This document shows, one piece after another, positions 1 to 12,559 of a DNA stretch of 64,000 bases. Made by a program: the position numbers and the translations under genes. This DNA comes from Valencia hispanica. Lineage: Eukaryota; Chordata; Actinopteri; Cyprinodontiformes; Valenciidae. The stretch's first letter is position 1, and the number at the start of each line of letters is the position of its first letter. The notes beneath the pieces were generated by a model. The model was not told where the DNA came from. It did not search any database and was given only the letters and a program-made list of their open reading frames with translations. Location: assembly GCA_963556495.2 (NCBI GenBank), contig OY747702.1:45458680-45522679 (forward strand), in the 5' to 3' direction.

Positions 1-64
1 CACATTAAAGATCCTGGTGACACACAGGAGAAAGGATGTGGAGAGATACGTTCACGACTTACAG
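1..64 (+). CDS. tnmd: Tenomodulin, end of penultimate coding exon (5' cut by window edge)
   Basis: The frame starting at base 2 is open and ends with CAG at 64, directly before a consensus GTGAGT donor. It ends in phase 0, the same phase at which the recognised terminal tnmd exon starts at 6926. The peptide contains THRRKD followed by a short acidic/aromatic stretch ending HDLQ. Joined to the next exon it gives a spacing between the basic HRR motif and GIELD like that between RHARQ and GIEFD in mammalian tenomodulin. This linker lies in the extracellular part, between the BRICHOS domain and the C-terminal cysteine-rich domain. Only about 21 residues are visible and the linker is poorly conserved, so the assignment rests on phase, donor and spacing rather than on strong identity. 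Confidence 0.5.
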
Positions 65-1609
65 GTGAGTTGTCACTTCAGGTAACTTCAAGGATAATGA
101 GTCGGGCGTGCTCTCCTCCTCGCAGCGGCGAGAAATGGAGAGAGACGTGCAGAGAAATGAGATGTCCTATAACGTTGACATTTATCATGCCCGTCCCAGA
201 AACACCTTAGCCTTTCTCTCCCCTCCATCCCAGCCTCTCCGAGCTACTTCTGTCTGCTCCCTGATTGTCCATGCCATGAGATGCAGCGCCGTGCAATTAA
301 AACATACCAGGGGATGAAAAAGTCTGCGCTCCTTTTGAAATGTTCTGCCTCTATCAGCTGACCAATGCTCACCATTGCAATCCATTCCAGCGGCACGTCC
401 AGACTGCTGTTTGTGGGTCTGCTGATAACAAAGGCCTTTGTGGCCAAGCAGAGGGCAGGCAGCAGTCTGTAATTGGGAGTCTGAGCTCTCGCTCATGTCG
501 GTGGGATGCCACATGTGTGAGCAGAGCCGCATTTATTTTTATTTATTAATATTTTTCATCCTCATGTAAATGTGCACACACACACACACAAGCTGCCGAT
601 TCCTTTCTTCTGTCACACATAAAAAACATGCGTTCAGCTCATCTGCATTTCACAGACCTGGAATCCGGTGCCACTCTGGCCCACAGAGCACACTCACAAA
701 GCAGGATAATCGGCTGAGTCCTTGTGGCAAACCGTGACAGATATATGTTGCTGAACTTTGCCACGGCTGCCCTGTCAGAGTGCATGTTGTCTCCAAGGTG
801 GCCCTGAAAATTTCAAACTGAATAGCTGCCTCCCCTGACAGGTCTGTAGAGATGGCACCACTGTGCTTGACCCAAACAGCTAAATAGAGCTTCTGATAGG
901 AATTGGCCATATGCATTTACATACATGGTCACTGTGTATTTTTATCATGGCACCTTTAGGGTTGCTAAACTTGCTATTTCCATAGCAGCTGCAGCGCCCT
1001 GCAAAAGTACAAATATCATTTGAAACTTTTCCAGATTTTGCCAAATTACAACCACATATTCAGTGTTTTCCCAGGAGTTTTTTGTGATTGACCAAAACAA
1101 ATATTGAATCGTAGCCTAATTAGGTTTTTAAAAAGAAAAAAGAAAAGTGCGTTGTGTATATGAATGTGACAGGGGCTTACTCACCTTTTGCATCATGTCA
1201 CCGTACTCATCATGAGACTGACATTTTATTAATTCCTCTTGGCAAAAAAAAAAGCTTACGCTCAATCTTTATTGGATGAAAAATGTCTTTGAAAATCCAT
1301 TTTTAAATCTTACCACAGATTCTCAATTTGATTCAGGTCTGGACTTTGGGCCATTCACACATGTATATACATTGAGCTAAGCCATTACATCACAGCTCTG
1401 GCTGTAAGTTCAGGGTCATTTTTCCTCCTGGAAGCTGAAACATTGCCGTAGTGTTAGATTTTTTGCAGCCTTTAACAGGTTTTCCTCCAGAATTACCATA
1501 TATTTAGCTCCATCCGTCTTCCTATCCACTCTGACCAGCTGTCCTGTCCTTGCTGAAGCAAAGCATCCCCACATCATGAGGCTGCCAAAAATTATTCATA
1601 CATATTTAA

Positions 1610-2045
1610 AGCTACATTGTGTAAGAACTTCTCCCATCTAGCAGTGAAACAACCACCTGAATATTACATTCTAGCCCCACCCCCCCCATTCCGAGCGGTA
1701 GCCGTTTCATGCCAAGGTTAACATGGCTTCCAGTACTACGACTTCGTCCAGTGTTCCTTCCAGTGATGAGGTTACTTTAGAAAACTACATTGCATTTAGT
1801 TATATAGTCAGACGTCTGCCGCGTCGCGAGTAGATAATCTCCCTCTGACATTCATCACGGTGCAACCGAGTGTAGCCAAAGCGCGAAAGGCGGAGCTAGA
1901 ATTTCCAGGAATGTCCCTCGTTGGCGAATGTATTTTAAAGATGGAGGCTTAACATGGATTCAGCCATTCGCGCGTATGTATGTACACATGAATGAGCACA
2001 TATTTTTTAAAGAACTAAAAACTCAAAAAAATACACAATGTAGCT
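1610..2045. mobile_element. MITE nested in Tc1 fossil A
   Basis: The inverted repeats AGCTACATTGTGTA at 1610-1623 and its complement at 2032-2045 bound a 436-bp unit. TTAA abuts or overlaps each end, which suggests a TTAA target duplication but does not prove it. The interior is more GC-rich than the host Tc1 element and has no convincing ORF. It interrupts the Tc1 homology, so it inserted later. Confidence 0.6.
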
Positions 2046-2079
2046 TAAAATTGATTCTTTTACAAAGTTTGCGTCTAAT

Positions 2080-2640
2080 TTGAAATCCGACAGGCATGTC
2101 TAAAAAGATTCTAAAAAACCATTTCAAAGAAATACCAATTTCAAAGAAAATAACTTTTTTTTATTTACATTTTGTTAAAAATTGCATGTTAAATATGATT
2201 TATACCCTTGGCATTAATAAAGGGGAAAATCATTATGTCTATTACATAAATCAAATCCTTCCTATCAATGCTGAGCAGCTTTTTGCATGTTTCCACTGTG
2301 ATGTTATTTATTTAACTTTGGTGATGTGCTCCATGACTGTAAATTTGGAATGCCTCCTTTTCCATCACCCTAATCTTTAGCCCTCTCCATAGGTTCTCTA
2401 TCATAATCATGTTGGGACTCTTCCTGGGCCGCTCCAAATTGTTAATACCACCTTCAGTCAGAAGAAACATATTGGTTAAACTTTAAAACTATGTCTGCCA
2501 GGGTTCTACATAATTATGATCCGAAAAGTCCTTTGTTGGTATGACCTGACCAGAGCACATTGTTTCACACTGTCTGCTGTGCCTTCTACAAGGCTCGTTG
2601 CAAGATTATATGATGTAAACAAATAATAGTTGACAGGGTG
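2080..2640 (-). mobile_element. Probable second Tc1-like fragment
   Basis: The stretch around 2340-2590 (cctccttttccatcacc, ggttctctatcat, gttgggactcttcctgggcc, gacctgaccagagcac) reads like the antisense of a different Tc1-like transposase family, seen within the interior of fossil A. It is heavily decayed and its boundaries are estimates. Confidence 0.35.
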
Positions 2641-2907
2641 CTACTTACTAATTAGAGGATTCATAATTGCAATTGGTTGAGCTGGAGGTAGGGGTTTTGG
2701 ATTAAAGGAGGTTGAATAAATATACACACCAAACTTTTATTTGCAAAAGTTTTTAAAAACCATTTATTTTCCTTCTACTTTACATTTAGGCCCTACTTTG
2801 TGTTGTGTTTGGTCTATCAAATAAAAAACTCAACAGAGATTTGTGGTTGGAAAGTGTCGAAATATGGAAAGGTTCAAGAGATATAAGTACTTTTGTAAGG
2901 CACTGTA

Positions 2908-4110
2908 GGTGCCACATTCAGTGCAATGCATACCACGGGTGTAAAAAGCTGCACAAATGTAAAGGCAGCAGCTATTTGTGCCTCCAGAGAAATCTTTACA
3001 CTGAACTTAAAGCTCCTTATCGCTCTGAGTATGCTGAAAAACATGACTGCGCTATTGAATTACTGTACATCACTTTTCACTGTCATTCCACCTCACTGTA
3101 AAGCACAGAGAGATGGAAATCGGAGGTCAGGTCTCACAGCAACTCATTTCAAATGTTGCTCCATCCCTCGTACCTGGAGTAAAGGGGGAAAAAAGAAAGG
3201 CTTATTGAATGCAAAGCAGGGTGTGTGCGAATGAAGCGTTATCGCTGCTGTTTAGATCAGAGAATAAATGTGATGAGCTCTGCGCTGAGATTTAATAACA
3301 CATCCAGGGATGTGCTTCAAGCTCATGAAGTGGGGTGATCAGGATGTGTGAAATATTACCAACAAGTGTGGAGATTAGAGGAGTCATGCTTTGATTCGTT
3401 ACATCTTATTGAATGACTGACACAGTTTTCTACTCTGCCGACTCATTCACATCCAGTGTCTCATATTTTGCATGGAGGTGTGTGTGTGAGAGGACTGGCG
3501 TGATGAAATCAGATGCAGCGAGGGGGTAATGGCTTTCACTCTTCATTAATGCGGCTTGTTTGTGAGTGACTGTCTCAGATTTCCCAAGGTGAACTATTCT
3601 TATCACCTCAGTTTCCCACAAGAGATAGCAACTCAAAGCAGAAGTGATTAATATGCAGGCTGCGTTTTAAAAGAAAAGCTCTGATTAATTCTCTTTAAGC
3701 TACAATGCTGCCCATTGGCTGTTTGTGTTGATAAACGTCATTTGAATAAAATATTTCCTTCATTTTTCTGAGCAGGAGCACCAGACTTTGTTACATCCCA
3801 GTTCGGGCTGCGAGCAGCAGATAAGATTATCGTTGGTCCATTGACAGCTTTCGTGTTGTTTCCATAACAGATTGTTGCCTGGAAGCTGATGACCTGAAAC
3901 CCGACTGGAACAATAAATCATTAAAAGCTTACCTGAGCCTGTCATAGTCATAAATCAAACCCAGCTATGCTCGATGTTTATCTGTCGCACCATTTCTATG
4001 TGTTTAAAATATGTCTCATGAGTGTGTAATGTTGCTCACTTTATCAAAGCTCCCATCAGCTGCATGACAGACTTCCTCATTGGTCTGGCTTTTAGCAAAA
4101 TCACAGGAGC
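2908..4110. other. tnmd: Unique-looking intronic sequence
   Basis: No repeat or coding exon is recognised here. The part from about 3240 to 3660 is compositionally mixed, with several short AT-rich motifs, and has the look of slowly evolving non-coding DNA; this is an impression only. Confidence 0.25.
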
Positions 4111-4345
4111 CACAGTGCTGATCTCGTACTCGTACCCCTTGAGCTTTTTCACATTATCAAATGTTACAACCACAAAAGTCAATCTATATTGTTGGGACTT
4201 TATGTGACAGATCATGAAAAAGTAGTGCATCATAGTGAAGGATGAGATGCATATTTTTTTTTATTTTTACAAATAAAATCTGAAAGTGTGCTATACATTT
4301 GTATTCCCATTTCCTGGGTCAATACTTTGTAGAACCGAATTGACC

Positions 4346-4810
4346 TTCATTGACCTGTGGCTCAGTCCCGCTCAGCGCGCCCCCGAATAGAAACGGACTA
4401 ATAGCATTCAGCTACCAGTTTCCTGGAAAGAAACAGACTTGGACATTCTTGCAATCTCGCTTCATAGAGAAACATTAGGAACTGTGCCAGTATTGTGGTT
4501 TTGTGGGCTTTATTTGTGTTTTAAGTCACAAAAATGGTTAAACGACATGCCTGGGGCACATGCAAAAACGATACACCGCATCCCGAGAGAAGACTCAAAG
4601 GGGAGTTTATTTTATCCCATTTCCCAAACCGAAACAAAACAAAACATGGACAAATATCTCCGTTGGATAAAGATGTGTGGCAGACCACTCAGTCAACTCA
4701 GTATGGCAACTATAAACAAGAATGTCTACGTTAGTAGAGATTGTACATGAACAATGCTGGTCTTCAATTACGTTTCTCTCGTCAAAGACGATTGATACTA
4801 TATGAAGCTT
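4346..4810 (+). mobile_element. THAP-domain transposon fragment nested in Tc1 fossil B
   Basis: The Tc1 homology is interrupted after tcaatactttgtagaacc and resumes near ggatttagatctggac. The roughly 465-bp insert carries the broken first exon of a THAP-type gene. Such exons occur in fish DNA transposons with THAP zinc fingers (P-like, ISL2EU and related superfamilies); which one is not determined. Confidence 0.5.
4534..4740 (+). pseudogene. Frameshifted THAP zinc-finger exon
   Basis: The frame at 4534 begins MVKRHAWGTCKND and includes HPER and FPNRNKTK, the start of a THAP (C2CH) DNA-binding domain. The downstream half continues in another frame as KYLRWIKMCGRPLSQL and INKNVYV, so at least one frameshift splits it. 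The first zinc-ligand cysteine (expected in the CAWGTC motif) is histidine, and the final C-x2-H pair after VYV is disrupted. It cannot encode a working zinc finger. Confidence 0.6.
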
Positions 4811-5732
4811 CTCCCACTTGCTTAGATTGGATTTAGATCTGGACTTTAACTATGCCATTTTAACACATTGTTTTATTTTTAGGGTAGTTTTATGGTAGAA
4901 AATATGCCTCTACTCCAGTCTGGAGTAATTTGCATTCTCTAACTGGGCTTCTTTCAGGATTGTCCTGTATTTAACTCCATCCATCTTTCCATCAACTATG
5001 ATCAGCTTGCCTACTGAAGTATTGCATCCCCAAAGCATGAACCTTACACCACTATGTTTTATGGTGTGTTCAGCGGGGTTTGGGAGTGTTAGCTTTTCTG
5101 AATGTTGGCTGAAAGGTTCGATTTTGGTCTCGTCTTCCTTCACATGTTTGCTGTGTGCCCTAGCTTGCTTTGATCTTGTTTGTTTGTTTTTCCATGTCAT
5201 TCAACCAAGACCAGATTTGCAGTATTAAAAGCTGTTGACAGATTCTGGGTTTTAATTAGAGGTATCAGAGCAAAGAAGGCTGAATATATTTGCATGCAAC
5301 ACTTTTAGGATTTGTATTTATAAATAACTTTGAATAGCACTTTGAGATTTGTGAGGTGATTTTCCCTTTAAGATTGAAGTGGCTCCATACTGAACTAGTC
5401 AGAAAGCACCACCCCTTAAATGTTGATTGGTCAGTCGGTTTACGTGTCATTGGTTCATTTGAATGCTTTTATCTTCTTTTTTTTTGTACTATAATTTTTT
5501 ATTTAAAGACAAACTGTTTGGTGTTTTGTAATGAGCCTGAACAAAGGAAAGACATAAGCCAAGACACACTGGTCTGCTAATAAAGTATTTCAAGTGTTGC
5601 TGGAGTCTTCACCTTATCACTTTAAATTATGCCTTATTTTGAAAATCTCAATAAATGCACTGACCTTTACAGTTGTAAAGTGACAAAGCTGGAATACTTC
5701 AAGGAATATAAATACATTTCCAAGGCACTGTA

Positions 5733-7135
<1,403 letters not shown>

Positions 7136-7345
7136 TGAGGGAGTGGGAGCTGATTGGAATTTTAATTGTTTTTGTAAATGAATGTACACTCTGACAAAGG
7201 TCCCAGACCTCATTTGTGAACATCCTACCGAGTGAGTCTAAAAAGAGTAATTCATATTCCTTGATGATATTCTCAAAGGCATCATTAACTGCCTCGTGTT
7301 CTATTCTAGTGATTGAAATAAAATTAGGTATTTTCTTTTCATTTT
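7136..7345 (+). other. tnmd: tnmd 3' UTR and poly(A) signal
   Basis: A short 3' UTR follows the tnmd stop codon. A canonical AATAAA lies at 7317-7322, about 180 nt after the stop, and the sequence becomes T-rich just beyond, as expected for a cleavage site near 7340. The exact end is inferred. Confidence 0.6.
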
Positions 7346-8388
7346 TAAAGTGCTTTGACTTTTACTTTATTTACTACTAAACCTGTTTGCACATGTTCAG
7401 TGCATTAAATACACATGCAAACTTTTCTGATTGGTGCTATAATATCAAACATTTAACCAAACTATGATATCTACTTCCACAAGCATGTTAGTCGTAGTTA
7501 GAAAATATTTTTTAGTTCTACTCACTAAGAGTTTCCTTATCTTTAGTGGAAAGGTGTTGTGTCACAGTGATTTTATTGAAATCTAAGGAAATCCTCAGAG
7601 AGGTGGATGCCTGGTATATTACTTTAAGTGAGTTTGTGGCTGCTAATTTTGTGCCAGTCGGTGGATTTTATGAGCTTTTACCACAAAAAGTGCTTCATGT
7701 TTGGCGTTGTTAACTATAGTTTCAACAATGGCGATTGATAATATAATTTACACACACTCCGAAGTACAGTTGTTAACCGTTTATTTAGTTCATTATTGTG
7801 ACTGAAAATGAGTTGAATTCTTTTAAATCTGTTAGTGAATATTTTTGTAATTCAGGTGCTTTTTTTAAAATGGACCAAAAGCTATGGTGTCCATGTCAAA
7901 AGTGTTGCAAATAATATGGGTGGAGTTGTATTCTACGCTTGAATCCTCTAAACACATCATTTTTAAATTTGACACCAACTGTTGAGAATTTAATTAAAAG
8001 GTTTTCTTTTTGTTTTTAATGCCACAGTGTTCTCTGTTGCTGTTTTTTCTGATGAATAAATGACTGATAAATGTAAAAAAAAAAAAAGTGAATAGTATTT
8101 ATTCTGACCTCTAAAAAAAGGTAGAATGATTATCAAATAACATTTGGTTATAATAGCAACAGCTTTAAGAATTTGTATAAAGCAAATGTGTACAAAACAG
8201 ATTTTATACATTTTGTGATGAATCTGTTTTGGGTCACAGCTTGTGACTAATATAAACAGGAGAAAAATACATACATACCAAATACATGATTTTTGTATAT
8301 ATTTATTTAACGGTCCTCAATTCTAACGCAAAAGAAACCATTTGTTTTCGCATATGGCTCTTGTAAATTTAGTTTTACTGACATACCT
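7346..8388. other. Intergenic AT-rich DNA
   Basis: AT-rich sequence downstream of tnmd with A and T homopolymers and no recognisable gene or transposon. Confidence 0.4.
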
Positions 8389-10284
8389 ACACTGTTAAAA
8401 GCGATTTAGGCTTTTAGTCAGAGGGACTATAGCTGTCAAGCTGACAGAACTATTTGGACATTACAACAGAGTAAGAAGAGTTACAAGAACTTTAAGTGGA
8501 AAAACACGAAAATCTGAGCAGACCGCCATCTTTTTTTCATCGGAGCCGAGCTTTTCAAGTAAGTACTATTTTAATCTTCTAGCTTTGTTAGTTTATCTAT
8601 TGGTAATGTGCACTGGTGCTCTAATGTCTATCCGTGTCAAACTGATGCGTCAGCATGTAAAAACTTGTGCTGAGATTTCATGTTCGTTTTCTGAGATACA
8701 TTAGCCTGTAGCGCTAGTTGGCTAGCGCAGTGAAATAAGAGTTGAACTTCATATTTGATTGTGATATAATCAGCACTGAAAGTATTCTTTTATACGAGTG
8801 ATAGAGTGCTAGGGCTGTCCACATTATTACGGAGAAATGTGTAACCAGTGGGAATGTTTATACCTGGGTCAACCTGCTAATTTACGCAATGTGACTTTCA
8901 AGATGCCCTGCTTGCCTTTAAACCGCATGGCAAGAAAGCTAGATAAAACTTTATTGGGGAAGAGGGTAGGGAAAATCACTGACCACCACCGTTGTTCATG
9001 GACTTTATATTTGTAACGCAGAGCTAGATACTGTATTAAACAAGTAATTATACATTTAATTGTGAATAATGGACATGTGATGAAATGTGAGCCTGAGCTG
9101 AAGCACTTGGCCGTTAGAAATAGATACATTTTGTATCCACGGCAACGCGCAGCAGCTGGGGGGTGGGATCAACATGGCACGTAACCCGCCAGTTCGAGAT
9201 CGGACAGGTAGACAGGTTTTTGGGAAGCGGGCAAGGAGAGACATTCGCTGTTTGAAACCAGGTTGAGCTGCACAGTTCACAGCCCGCTGCTTATGAGCCA
9301 CTGACGTGAGTTTTTGAGCTCAGCGGAACCGAACTCCTTCCACAGTTGAGCCAAACTTGTGAAATACCGTGGCACAACAGAGAAGCTCTCTCCCTGCATC
9401 GTTATAAAACCCACTTGTGCTCACTGGCCTTCACATGAATGAGTTTGATATGCAGCTACTGCCTTGTTTTTATTGTCTTTTTTTGGATAAATTAGTTGAT
9501 CTTATTTTTGATGTTAGATATTTTACTTAGCAATTACGTATCACACCGTTTCTCTGCCTAAAATGCATTTTAAAGTGCTTTAAAAATAAAGTTTGATTGT
9601 TTTTGTCAGGCTTGTAGTGATGCACAGTATTTTGAACATCTAGCAGTAGACAAAACAAGGAAACTGAATGTGGGGTATTTTGTGCTGATAATGGTTTTAT
9701 ATGATTTTTTTTCTGTCTGTACAGGGTTACTTCACTACAGTGTAGGCTGTGCTGTGTTGGGCTACTTTTTTATCATGATAAAATACCAAAACACCAACTT
9801 ATCAGTCTGATGTAAACATTGTTAAAACTCAATAACTTGTCAACTCCATTTTTATCCCTGTGTCAGGGACAGGCTAGGACAGTCTAAATACACAGATCAG
9901 TGAGTTTGAAATTATTTTAATGAAATATGCACCTTGAGACAGGTCTCTGTACATCATATATCTGACCTGATGTCAGTTGTAGTGCTGAAATGTGTAAACC
10001 AAGATGACTGATAACTTTACCAAATCGTGTGATGTTACCTCTCCTCATAGATCGTCAAGGAATTGACCAGACTGATTTCGATGGACATCAACAAATTCTA
10101 TGAGGGTCTGGACAACCATCTACACAAACTGATCCAATTATTTCGTCTCAAGCGTTTCGAGGAACTTGAAATGACATCCTTAATGGAGAGCCTCGACAAG
10201 GATGTAAGTATATACAAGAAGTTCATTTGTCATATACAAAAAGTTACTTGTGTAAAACATAGTGAAATTAGGTTGGTCACTCAG

Positions 10285-10375
10285 CTTGGGTGAGGGAGAT
10301 GGTTGAGGTGAGTGAGTGAGGTGGATAAGGTGGGTAGGGGTAAGAAGGGAGGTGACTTAAATGAGGTGAGTGAAA
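10285..10375 (+). repeat. GGTGAG-rich degenerate minisatellite
   Basis: Repeated ggtgagtgag, ggtggataag and ggtgggtag words in an intron of the pseudogene. It is purine-rich and imperfect. Confidence 0.5.
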
Positions 10376-11246
10376 TTAAATATGAAATATTAGTTGCAAT
10401 GTGGTTAATTGTGCAACTCCACTAAAGAGAAGGGATCAGAATGTAGATAATGGCAGTCAACCTCCTCTAAATAATGTGAGATGGAGAGAAACTCTGGGTT
10501 CGTTTAATAACACCCTTGCCGTAGAGAAGGTTGGCATTTCAGTCACCTCTCTTGAATTTAAGTTTCCGTCATTTGAAGGTCGACAAAATCGGAGTTCCGA
10601 AATTAACTGAATTATGTAAAATGTTTTTGCAGCCATCGAATCAAAAGAAGAGATCAGTAGCTTTGCAGGGACTCCCATGGAAAATCCTTCTACACTGATG
10701 ATGGAAAATCCTTCTACACTGATGAAGAGATGTGAGGTAAACAACAAATTATTGTTCAATATACAACAGTCGTAGGTATGAAGCTGCAGGCTGACGTTTA
10801 ATACAACATCACTCCCTCTCGTGTGATCTTGCTTAAATGATACAAAAACTAGATGACAGTGGGCAGGATTACGCATATCTGGCATACTCTGTGTGGATGC
10901 ACTATATAGCAAAAGAAGTCTAAGGCACCCGCTCCTTTTTTTTTTTTGCATGAAGCCAACAGATGCAGAGGAGGACATCATCAGAGGAATGGTGATCGGA
11001 ATCCTTTTGATGAATGAAGATGTGCAGGGCCCCCTTCGGGTTTCCTACAACGATGTAGCCATTGTGATCGAGGAGAAAATTGCGTCATCTGGGTGATGTA
11101 CCCAACGCTTTTGTGATGCTAATGGTCTTCTGTACACGCTGAACCTGGACTATCCAAAAGACTTGAGGTATACTTTTGAGGTGATTCAAATTCAAAATTC
11201 AAAAATACTTTATTGATCCCAGAGGGAAATTGAGTGTTGGTGTAGC

Positions 11247-11768
11247 TCATATGATTAATTCTTTGAGGAGTTGTTGTAGATGATGATGGCTGTGGGCAGG
11301 AAGGATTTCCTGTAGCGGCCTGTATTGCAAGCGAAACTGAAGAAGCCTCCGACTGAAGGCGCTCTGTTGTTGTGTGACTGTCTCATGAAGAGGATGCGCA
11401 GGGTTGTTCATAATTTTTTTGATTTTATGAAGAATCCTTCTTTGCATTATCATCTCCAGATGTTCCACAGTCGTCCCAAGAACAGAACCAGCCTTCTTTG
11501 TCAGGTTGTTTAGCCTACTTAAATCCCTGGCTCTGATGCTGCTACCCCAACAGATGACGGCTGAAGAGATTACACTCTCCACAACAGACTTGTAGAAGAT
11601 CTCCAGCACCTTGCTGCAAACCTTGAAGGACCTAAGCTTCCTCCAGAAGTACAGTCTGCTCTGTCCCTTCATGTAGACGGCTTCACTGTTCAGTCTCCAG
11701 TCCAGTCTGTTGTCAAGGTGAACTCCGAGGAATTTATATTCCTCAACCACCTCCACTTCTTCTCCCAT
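11247..11768 (-). pseudogene. LINE ORF2 C-terminal part
   Basis: A 173-residue open frame containing EYKFLGVHLDNRLDW, LYFWRKLRSF and VVESVISSAVICWGSSI, the thumb and C-terminal region typical of jockey-superfamily LINE ORF2 proteins in fish. It is separated by a frame break from the catalytic part at 11788-12345. Confidence 0.75.
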
Positions 11769-11787
11769 GTTGGAAACAGTTTTTGAC

Positions 11788-12345
11788 TTATCCCTGTTTT
11801 TTTCTGAAATCTACAATCATCTCCTTTGTTTTGTTCACATTCAAGGTGAGACGATTGTTTCCACACCATGTCACAAAGCGGTCCACCAGCTCTCTGTATT
11901 CAGCTTCTTGTCCATCTCTGATACACCCGACAATTGCAGAGTCATCTGAGTATTTCTGCAGATGACAGGTCTCTGATTTGTACTGGAAGTCTGAGGTGTA
12001 CAGAGTGAAAAAGAATGGTGAGAGTACGGTCCCCTGTGGTGCTCCTGTGCTGCTGACCACCTGGTTTGACACACAATTCTTCAGTCTCACAAATTGTGGT
12101 CTGTTGGTCAGGTAGTCATTGATCCAGGCGATTGTTGAGGGATCCACCTGTGTCTTCAGGAGTTTCTGACAAAGTAAATCAGGCTGAATTGTGTTACATG
12201 CACTGGAGAAATCAAAGAACGTGATCCTCACAGTGCTGCCTCCTTTGTCCAGATGACAGTGGGTTGGTTGAAGCAGGTGGATGATGGCATCTTCAACTCC
12301 AACTCCACAACGATAAGCAAACTCCAGTGGGTCCTGATACGTTTT
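11788..12345 (-). pseudogene. LINE reverse transcriptase core, 5' truncated
   Basis: Frame open from about 12345 down. It contains DPLEFAYRCGVGVEDAI, RITFFDFSSACNTI (RT block A), GAPQGTVLSPFFFTLYT, and YSDDSAIVG as the catalytic YxDD-type box, then NVNKTKEMIVDFR. The catalytic residues are kept but the ORF lacks the endonuclease domain and is split from the C-terminus, so it is a dead copy. Confidence 0.8.
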
Positions 12346-12559
12346 GTTTTGTTCAGCGCCTGTTCATGGGAATCAGGTCCGAGGTGTGCACTCCCAGGGT
12401 CCACTCTCTAAAAAATAAACTGCTAATTTAGAGGTAAGGCTCAGGAGGAATTTTTTGAATCTGGCCTTTTACAAAGTATTCACCATGTTATTACATTTGT
12501 TCGTTGCACTATGTAGTAAGAAGAAAACCATTAAGCTATCTCTGGGTTAAATCAGTTAA

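Larger units (their letters stand above)
990..2907 (-). mobile_element. Tc1/mariner-like element fossil A
   Basis: The left end, gcgccctgcaaaagtac at 994-1010, is an imperfect inverted match to aagtacttttgtaaggcac at 2885-2903. Both fit the classic fish Tc1-like terminal repeat. Between 1320 and 1590 the + strand reads as the reverse complement of a Tc1 transposase gene ('ctccatccgtcttcctatccactctg', split here as ctccatccgtcttcc then tatccactctgaccagct, then gcatccccacatcatgag). Both termini continue into roughly 200 bp of matching long inverted repeat. No intact transposase remains. A MITE (1610-2045) and probably a second Tc1-like fragment (about 2080-2640) sit inside it. Confidence 0.7.
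4111..5732 (-). mobile_element. Tc1/mariner-like element fossil B
   Basis: The left end near 4111 (cacagtgctgatctcg, then gtaccccttgagctttttc and gttacaaccac) and the right end at 5708-5732 (aatacatttccaaggcactgtag) are the two long inverted repeats of the same fish Tc1-like family as fossil A. From 4820 to 5200 the + strand is the antisense of the transposase gene (ggatttagatctggactt, ctccatccatctttcc, gcatccccaaagcatgaa, attttggtctcgtcttcc). The coding potential is destroyed. A THAP-domain fragment interrupts it at about 4346-4810. Confidence 0.75.
11192..12353 (-). mobile_element. 5'-truncated non-LTR retrotransposon (Rex1/CR1/L2-type)
   Basis: The 3' end lies at the left, with ttcaaaaatactttattgat and cccagagggaaatt as the tail shared by many fish LINEs; the same tail recurs at about 60411-60455. 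Reverse-transcriptase ORF pieces lie on the - strand. Insertion is inside the last exon of the pseudogene: host codons read up to GTGATTCA on the left and resume at TTCAGCGCCTGTTCATG on the right, leaving about four bases (TTCA) as overlap or target duplication. The element is truncated at its 5' end just upstream of the fingers region of the RT. Confidence 0.8.
10051..12431 (+). pseudogene. Decayed copy of a multi-exon teleost multicopy gene (uncharacterised, SAMD3-like LOC family)
   Basis: Three exon remnants are visible. Exon 10051-10203 (after CTCCTCATAG, before GTAAGT; phase 0, 51 codons) includes DINKFYEGLDNHLHKLIQLF. Exon 10633-10736 includes SNQKKRSVALQGLPW. Exon 10956 onwards includes DAEEDIIRGMVIGILLM, VSYNDVAIVIEEKIAS, then DVPNAFVMLM and, one frame further, LNLDYPKDLRYTFEVIQ. 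After a LINE insertion the exon resumes at 12354 and ends LFMGI...RVHSLKNKLLI with TAG at 12429-12431. This C-terminal pattern belongs to a very common family of uncharacterised fish proteins often named SAMD3-like; its function is unknown to me. Breaks: a 24-bp tandem duplication plus frameshift in the middle exon, two frameshifts in the last exon, and the LINE. No N-terminal half was found. Confidence 0.65.
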
